Shown here one piece after another: positions 25,401 through 34,400 of a stretch of 60,000 bases of DNA. How positions within the stretch are numbered: position 1 is the stretch's first letter; each line of letters begins with the position of its first letter. The position numbers were made by a program, and so were the translations under genes. This stretch comes from Owenia fusiformis (lineage: Eukaryota; Annelida; Polychaeta; Sabellida; Oweniidae), in the NCBI GenBank assembly GCA_903813345.2, contig CAIIXF020000002.1, forward strand, positions 16,254,467 to 16,314,466, given 5' to 3'. Under the pieces are notes generated by a model. That model did no database searches, was not told the DNA's origin, and worked only from the letters and a program-made list of their open reading frames with translations.

Positions 25401-28400
25401 TCGCAGGATGACCCATTTCTCGCGCTTCTCACTTATCGCTCTACGCCACATATGTCCACAGGTGTTTCCCCAGCACAATTGTTGATGGGAAGACAAATAA
25501 AATCGACTGTACCAACCTTACCCAACAACTTAAGTCCACATTGGCCCAACCTAAGACAAATTGCTAAGCACGATAGCAGTGCTAAGGCAAAGTACAAGAC
25601 TAACTATGACAATCGCCATGGTGTGAAACCTTTGACAGAATTACCTAAAGGTGACAAAGTACTCGTTAAACTTGACAATCAAAAAGGGTGGAAAACCCCA
25701 GGTATAATCAAAGCCAAACACGACTCACCAAGATCGTACATTGTACAGACTGACCGGGGTACTGTTAGACGAAATAGACGCCATCTAATGCCAGACCCTA
25801 ACTCTAAATTAAGGGATCTCAGTCCAATTCCATTTCCAATGGAATTCCCCGCCCCCACAATTATCAACCCTAGTAGTTCTGGTATTTCGCCCGACATTGA
25901 GGATCATGGTAAGCAGTCTGTGAATGTTAAAGAGGAATTACCTCAACCAAGAATGGAATTGTTGCCAAGTCCAAGAGTCATACAAACACGTTCTAAATCT
26001 GGTATAATTGCAAAAAAGCCATCCAGATTTACGTAACGGACATTGTGATGCATTGTTAGTGAATCGCAAATGATAAAGTGTTCAATTAAGACTGACATTA
26101 TTATCACTATATAATGTTTATGTTTTAAAGCTGACGTTGATAAGTTTTATATACAAACTACAAGCTTTCTACATGCATGAAGGACAATGCAAAATTCATT
26201 TATTTGCTAAGACATGCGATGGACATATTACATGCAATTCATTAGTGTATTATCATCCTAAAAGGGGAGATGTCATAATGTCTTAATTATGTTAATTAGA
26301 TGCTTTGTGTTATGTCATAATTGTACAAATGTGTTACGTCACAATCTATGGAATAAACGCAGTTGATAGTCAGACACGACACGAGTGAAGTTAAATTCTC
26401 ATAACACCATATAATACAAGAAAAGCAAATTAGAAGAAAAAATACATCAATCAAAAAATCTATGGGTTGAGTAAGGTTGATCTGTCTGAATTGGACTTGA
26501 TTTTGGGAGAGTTTCATCTGAGTGATCATGGAATAAAAACGTTATTCAATGATTTCTCGTGAAATACAGAAAATATTCTTCTCTCAAAGAGGCGCAAGCG
26601 CCTCGTGAAATACATACCTTCTCGGGCATTGAATAACTTATAGTATTCCATCCAATGTTGTCAAAAGTGAACCCCCCTGGAATTTGTCAAAAAATTAACC
26701 CCTCCTTGGCAAAACCTGGCTATGGCCTGCTCCCAGATACCGCTTTGATTAATGCAAGGCCAACACATGGTATTATTCTTTGATTAATGCAAGGCCAACA
26801 CATGGTATTATTCTTTGATTAATGCAAGGCCAACACATGGTATTATTCTTTGATTAATGCAAGGCCAACACATGGTATTATTCTTTGATTAATGATAGGC
26901 CAACACATGGTATTATTCTTTGATTAATGCAAGGCCAACACATGGTATTATTCTTTGATTAATGCAAGGCCAACATATGGTATTATTCTTTGATTAATGC
27001 AAGGCCAACACATGGTATTATTCTTTGATTAATGCAAGGCCAACACATGGTATTATTCTTTGATTAATGATAGGCCAACACATGGTATTATTCTTTGATT
27101 AATGCAAGGCCAACACATGGTATTATTCTTTGATTAATGATAGGCCAACACATGGTATTATTCTTTGATTAATGCAAGGCCAACACATGGTATTATTCTT
27201 TGATTAATGCAAGGCCAACACATGGTATTATTCTTTGATTAATGATAGGCCAACACATGGTATTATTCTTTGATTAATGCAAGGCCAACACATGGTATTA
27301 TTCTTTGATTAATGCAAGGCCAACATATGGTATTATTCTTTGATTAATGCAAGGCCAACACATGGTATTATTCTTTGATTAATGCAAGGCCAACACATGG
27401 TATTATTCTTTGATTAATGCAAGGTCAACACATGGTATTATTCTTTGATTAATGATAGGCCAACACATGGTATTATTCTTTGATTAATGCAAGGCCAACA
27501 CATGGTATTATTCTTTGATCTCACCAATGAGGTGCTTTGAGAAACAAAATTTTGAAAATTGTGGACAACATCATTCTTTCCTGTTTTCTCTAGAGATGGG
27601 GTTCAAGAGAATAAAAGTCTGAAAAAATCTCCCAAAAACTATGCATGGATAGGACCCTAAACATGCCAAGATTGGGTCTAATTTATTTGTAATTTACAAA
27701 GCCATAATACACATATACTTATACACTACTGTACTTACATTTGTTTTAGTTTCATACTCAGCTGTAAGATATAAAAATAGCATTTTTACATTCCAGTTAA
27801 ATATGTTGGTTAAATCTGTGATGTTGTTAAGAAAAATAGCAGTTTATAAACTTTTTAAATAATTTTGATATATGAATATCAAGTAATACTTGTCTTCAAG
27901 TGACAACTGTTAGGATAAAATAAAACTGTTTCCTTTAGAAAGCTGTTCACATTTAGAGGTTCTAACAATGTACTAAATATGCAAAAATTATAAAAAACCA
28001 ATACAAAATATTGGATTTAAGATGTTCAGGTGTATGAGATGTTCAAACAAAACTATGAAAAAAAATTCAACATATCAAAAAAAAAAAATTGGGATTAAGA
28101 TGTTCAGGTGTGGGGGATGTAAAGAATTCAGCATATCTTATCATAGACCAAACAGTAGTACATGTAGGCCACCAGCTTCACCCCAAAATTTAGGTTATCG
28201 GTATCAAATCAGGGGAATAATCGCCATAGTGATTTTTGGGAAGGTTAAGACCTCTAGAGTAAGAAACTATGTGATAGCATTGCCACAGTTGTAGCTAAAT
28301 GGGTGTTATCACCCATTTTTCAAAATGGCCGCCGGTGCACATATTACAATATAAGAGTGGGTATATCTAAGCATACTGAGATGCAGAAACTGTGATTTTA

Positions 28401-31400
28401 GGGCCTATATTGAGGTTTTAGGGGTCAAGGATTTCATTTATGCCAAAATCTAAGTCATCAAGCAATTACTTCTTATAGAAATCCAAGATGGCCACCAAAA
28501 TGGGTGCCAAAACGAATACCGGTATGTAACCATTGATTTAAGCTCAAAGAACAGTTAAGAACAGTGATTTTGGAGATCATGTCACAGTTCTCAAGTCAAG
28601 GATCTCATTTATGTCTAAATCAGAGTCATCAAATAATAAACTTTTCATAGAAATACAAGATGGCCACCAAAATGGATGCCAAAACGATTGCCAGTATATA
28701 ACCATTGATTTAAGCTCGAAGGAGAGTTAAGAACAGTGATTTTGGAGATAATGTCACAGTTCTAGAGTCAAGGATTTCATTTATGTCTAAATCAGAGTCA
28801 TCAAATAATAAACTTTTCATAGAAATACAAGATGGCCACCAAAATGGATGCCAAAACGATTGCCAGTATATAACCATTGATTTAAGCTCCAAGGAGAGTT
28901 AAGAACAGTGATTTTGGAGATCATGCCACAGTTCTAGAGTCAAGGATTTCATTTATGTCTAAATTGGAGTCATCAAATAATTACCTTTTCATAGAAATAC
29001 AAGATGGCCGCCAAAATGGGTGCCAAAATGAATATGTAACTATTGATTTAAGCTCAAAGAACAGTGATTTTGGAGATCATGTCTTGGTTTTAAGGGTCAA
29101 AGATTCCATTTATGTCTAAATCTAAGTCATCAAACAATTACTTTTATAGAAATCCAAGATGGCCACCAAAATGGATGCCAAAATGAATATGTAACTATTG
29201 ATTGAAGCTAAAAGAACAGTTAAGAACAGTAATTTTGGAGAGTCTGTCTATTTTGTAGGGGCCAAGGATTTTATTTATGTCTAAATCTAAGTAATCAAAT
29301 AATAATTACTTTTTATAGAAATCCAAGATGGCCACCAAAATGGGTGCTGAAATGAATATGTAGCTATTGATCTAAGCTCAAAGAACAGTTAAGGACAGTG
29401 ATTTTGGAGACCATGTCCAGGTTTAAGAGGCCAAGAATAACTATTTTGTCTATAATTAAGTCATAAAACAATTCCTTTATTTTGATATCCAAGATGACCG
29501 ACCACCAAAATGGCTCCAGAGTCACGATTTTGAGGACTGACTAAAAAGTTTATCTTCATCAAACTCTTTCTGGTTTATCATACACTTGTCTTTGAGGAAT
29601 TTCTTGTGCTTGATCTTCTCCATCCAATAATCTACTTCTTCCCATGTGCAGTCTACTTCTTTCTATAGTCAATGTTTATGATACTGAGCCACCACAAAAC
29701 TAAGGGAAAGGAAGGCAAATTACAGTAATATTGCTAATGCGATGATCATAAGATTTTATTTCGCAAATCTTCATGTAATTGTTTGTTCTTATTTGACCTT
29801 TTATAATATTAACACTTTGGCATCCATCTTGAATTCTGATATTAATCAGATTGTGATATATGTGGTTAAATGGATATGAATTCATTTTGGAGGCCATCTT
29901 GGATATCCATATAATTAAATATTTGTTGATTTTATTAAAGACAAAATTAAAATCATTGACCCCACAAACTTAAAATATCAAAAATTAATGTTCTAACTCC
30001 TCTATATGTTTGGATAATAAATCTTATTTTCACTTCGGCAGCAATGATGAAAGGCCATCTTGGATCTTGGATGAAGGAATTAGTTATAGTTTTAGACATA
30101 ACTGAAATTCTTGACACCAAATATCTTGACATGGTCTCAAATTACTGTTATTAACTGTTCTTTGAGCTAAAATCAAAATTTACTTGTTATTGGCACAGTT
30201 TTTGGTGACCATCTTGGATTTCTATGAAAAGCAATTATTTGATGACTCAGACTTAGACATAAATGAAACCCTTGACCCCTAAAACCTAGACATTGTCTCC
30301 AAAATCACTGTTCTTAACTGTTCTTTGAGCTTAAATCAATAGTTAAATATTCATTTTGGCACCCATTTTGATAGCCATCTTGGATTTCTATATAAAGTAA
30401 TTGTTTGATGACTGAGATTTAGACATAAATGAAATCCTTGATCCTTTAAACCAAGACATTGTCGCCAAAATAACTGTTCTCAACTGTTCTCTGAGCTTAA
30501 ATCAATCAGTTACATATTCATTTTGGCACCCATTTTGGTGGCCATTTTGGATTTCTATGTAAAGTAATTTTTTGATGACTCAGATTTAGACATAAATCAA
30601 ATCCTTGACCCCTAAAACGTAGACATGGGCTCCAAAATCACTGTTCTTAAGTGATTCTTGAGCATTAACAGTAGTTACATATCCGTTTTTGCACCCATTT
30701 GCATGGCCATCTTGGATTTCTATGAGAAACAATTGTTTGATGACTTAGATTTAGATATAAATGAAATCCTTGACCCCTAAAACCTAGACATAGGTCCTAA
30801 AATCACAGTTTTTGCATCTCAGTGTGCTTAGATATACCCACTCTTGTATTGTGACACGTACACTGGCGGCCATTTTGAAAAATGGGCGATTACACCCATT
30901 TAGCTACAACTGTTACAATGCTATCATATATTTTCTTACTCTCGAGGACTTAAACTTCCCAAAAATCACTATGGCGATTATTCCCCTAATTTGATACCGA
31001 CCAACCCCCCAGGCTGATGGCCTACATTAAAAACTGTTTCATCTGAGCACAACTGAACTAGACTGAACTAGTTAAAAGTGCTCAGATTAGCAGATGTCTA
31101 AGTTTCTTGATGTGCAAAGCAATGGGGAACAAATTTGAGGCCAAGAAAAGGTGTTCACATTGAAAGATTTTTGGACACTCAGGTGTTACATTATAAAACT
31201 TAAGTCAAGGATACCACTATCGATGTCAAATGTTATAAAGCCAAGGTCCTGCTTCTCTCTAGATGCACTGTAGTCTGGAACATTTTTTCTGAAATAAACA
31301 AAGTTACAACTAAACTTGAGGAAAACATTCCAATATGTATTTCAAATTCTAGGAATTCAATGAATGTCAAAAATGTAATCTTGTCATTATCATAGATTAA

Positions 31401-34400
31401 GATTACTGCTTGTAAATTTTGATGAGCTTAATGGCCTAGTCACATAGCCCGGCCGATGTCCGGCATCGGTAGAGCTCGGTGGATTTTTTTGGTGCCACCG
31501 AGCTCTCCTCATCGGAAGCAGAGCTCGGTGACGTGAACGGACTCCGTAAGGACATCTTCAGGTACTATACTTTCCAAGGCTCTGTCCCACATCGGCCGGA
31601 GCTCGGTCGGAGCTCGGCCGGTGTCCGTTAAAAAAACCTCGTCCTCTGGTTGTCTCAGATGCATGGGACACCGACCGATACTCGGCCGTGCACCGGCCGA
31701 CGTGTGTTCTGATGTGGTTACGATGGGGCTGCGATGAGGGAGCTCGGTGAGAGCCCGGTGAAATTTAACTCCGAAGTTAAAATTTCACCGAGCTGCCACC
31801 GATGCGGTTTTAAGCAACAAACGCCACGGATGTCCGGCCGGTGTTCGGCCGAGTTCGGTGAAAATTGCATCGCTGGCTCATCGGAACCTCATCGGCCGGG
31901 CTATGTGACTAGGCCATAAATATATCTAAATTTCAGTAATAATTCTGATCATAAAGAATTTATGATAATGTCCTCAAAAAGTTCATAAATCCTTAAAGAG
32001 GGATAATAGACTAATACGCGATAGACAAAAACATAAATATCTCTCGCAATGCATCACTTCAAGTAGGACAAATTTTCATTGGACCGTTGATTAAACCAAA
32101 TTTTGCCAACCTTAAAACCATGTCTTTGAGTATTGTCGAGACGATAAAGATCATACTAATATCAAGTTACAACCCTCACAATTGATATAAGTCAAACATA
32201 TATAAACATCAAATCAAGACCACGTTATATACACGAGAACTTGCTTCTTGTTTCATATCGAGTCATCGAGAGTCTCAGGTTCTGGGAACTAAGTCAGTGA
32301 TGTCATGGTAGAACATTTCATGATTATCATCAGTTTCAGAAAGCATTTGTGAAAACGCTTTGCAGATAAGAACCTATATTTCTATCGTTTGTGCAAATAT
32401 ACATGAAAAGGAATGTCAAATAAAGCTGAAATGAATTGTTCAAAATCGGACCCTGTATATTTCAATGGGGAAAAACCAGGATGTAAAAATCTGTTCCTGG
32501 AATTTGAGCTCTTCATGTTGTTGATCATGAAGCATAAGTACAGTATCTGATAGAAATAAATATGAAGCAATTTTCATTAAGGGTAATATGCACAAAGTTC
32601 ATTTCTTCTAGTTAGATTTTTGCGCATGTGCGTGCGTGCGCAAATAAAAAAGGCTTCATTTAAAGATCACATGGCCATCTAAATGTGAAAATATAGTTTA
32701 AGTGTGCATATGTGTGCTCAAAATGAAGCAAACCCAAAAATTTGAATTACACACTTGTTTGGTAATATTACACATCATAACTTCCAGAACTCATTAAAAA
32801 GTAGTGGTGGGACTCGCCACCAAAATCTCTACTCGAGTAGAATGATAAATTTGACGATCGAGTAGACGATTTGGCGATTATTTTTTTAAAAACTTGTGAA
32901 AATTAGAACCTGGAAAATCAAGGCATTTGGATTTTTTCTACTTTGAAATTCCCACTTCTGTCAAAATACATATGCGCATGCGCATGCGATACACCGGATA
33001 TAAACAAACATAAAAAGCAATGAATGAGATTCTCATACTTAATTCTCATCAACTGACCATTAAATCAACAAAACAATCTGCAGAATATAGTCAGAAGTAT
33101 GCAATTCAAAGGCAGCTACAATCCTTGATTAAATCGTGAGTATGGAGGGTAAATCACGATTTATCTCAGAAATTTTCAGGATCACGATTTTCAAATTTTC
33201 AATTGATTGATCAATTTGCTAGGCTCAGTCGATTTCTAGTCAGCTAGTCGATTACCCGAGTCACTCGTTACACCACTATTAAAAAGCAAGTGATTCTTCA
33301 CAGTTAATTTTTTATCTCTTGGATATTGTGCTAAATGCTTAATGGTTGACACAACCAAGTTGATAGGGAGGGTCACATCTAATAGTGCATTCTTACTTCT
33401 AGAAGGTAAGTGAAAGTCCCACCTATCAGCTAACTCTTATTTTTCCATTCTAGCGAATTAGTCAGGGATAGATAGTAGTGTCATTATACACAAGACCTCT
33501 ACCTTGGAATTGAGGCGCATGTATTTCATAAGCATGATTAATAAAACAAACTACATGTTCATGTAGTTTGAAAGGAACACAAAAGGAACACAAATGAAGA
33601 CATATATTTTGTTTTTAATTTGCACCTTAATTTTATCAAAGCTTTACCTTACAATCAGGGATCCACTAGAAAAATTAGAGCAATTAACTACAGTCTGTTT
33701 AAAAGTAACCAGTTGAACCTAAAAAGTAAGAAATTTTTCTTACAAACGAGCCACGTTCTATCTAGGTGAGGTCATTCCCTCTAAACCAATGTTACATCTT
33801 ATGTTGAGCAGATCAATTTAACACTTTATATTTATGATCTCATTTTGTCATCTGACATTCAAAATTTAGAAAAAATATATGGCCAGTGAACTTTTGAGGA
33901 AATTACAAACAATCGAAGGAGCAAATTTCATAAAGACACATTTATTGTTATAATATTTGCCTCATTTGTTCATTATAGAACATTCTCTCAGCTCAAAATA
34001 TCACAAGGTACCTTGGAATAACCCACGATTGCTTTCTCGAGAAAGGTCATGGCTTGATTCTGAAAAATAACATGGTCATTTTACTAGACGGCACAGGCTT
34101 ATTGTACTAAACACTTAATAATCTGATATATATACAGATGTCATCCGTGTGCAGTAAGAATACATTTTTATCACACCATCGGTGGGATATAGTCGTCATA
34201 CCGGTCATGGTCATTGTCGTGATCGTGGTCGTGATCGTCCCGCTTTTTGTCATCGCCGTTTAAGGAAAACTGCTCATCAGATTTTCTCCAAATTCGCAGA
34301 GATGATAGAGCATATGAAGAGCATACTAGAGCTGATTAACTTTTGGGCGGCCATCTCGTTTTCTGGCAGCCATTTTGAAGATTTTTCGAAATATCTTGTC

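Larger units (their letters stand above)
21695..26406 (+). mobile_element. Intact Gypsy-type (Ty3/Metaviridae) LTR retrotransposon
   Basis: A 4712-bp element in SPCS3 intron 3, opposite in orientation to the gene. Its two 136-bp LTRs show no difference by eye. It is flanked by a 5-bp duplication CCATA (21690–21694 and 26407–26411). One uninterrupted gag-pol ORF (1371 codons) fills the interior, in the order Gag, zinc knuckles, protease, RT, RNase H, integrase, which is the Gypsy order. A tRNA-primer site starts right after the 5' LTR and a purine tract precedes the 3' LTR. There is no env ORF and no chromodomain. Matching LTRs and an open ORF point to a very recent insertion that may still be active. 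Confidence 0.97.

Noticed and set aside
26743-27519. Resemblance to a CRISPR array (regular short repeats)
   Set aside because: Units are directly adjacent with no unique spacers, and the setting is an animal intron.
34017-34070. Minus-strand pseudo-exon with a TTATTTTTCAG acceptor and a GTACCT donor
   Set aside because: Inclusion after SPCS3 exon 1 would create a stop within four codons, and exon 2 at 31288 continues the conserved protein directly.
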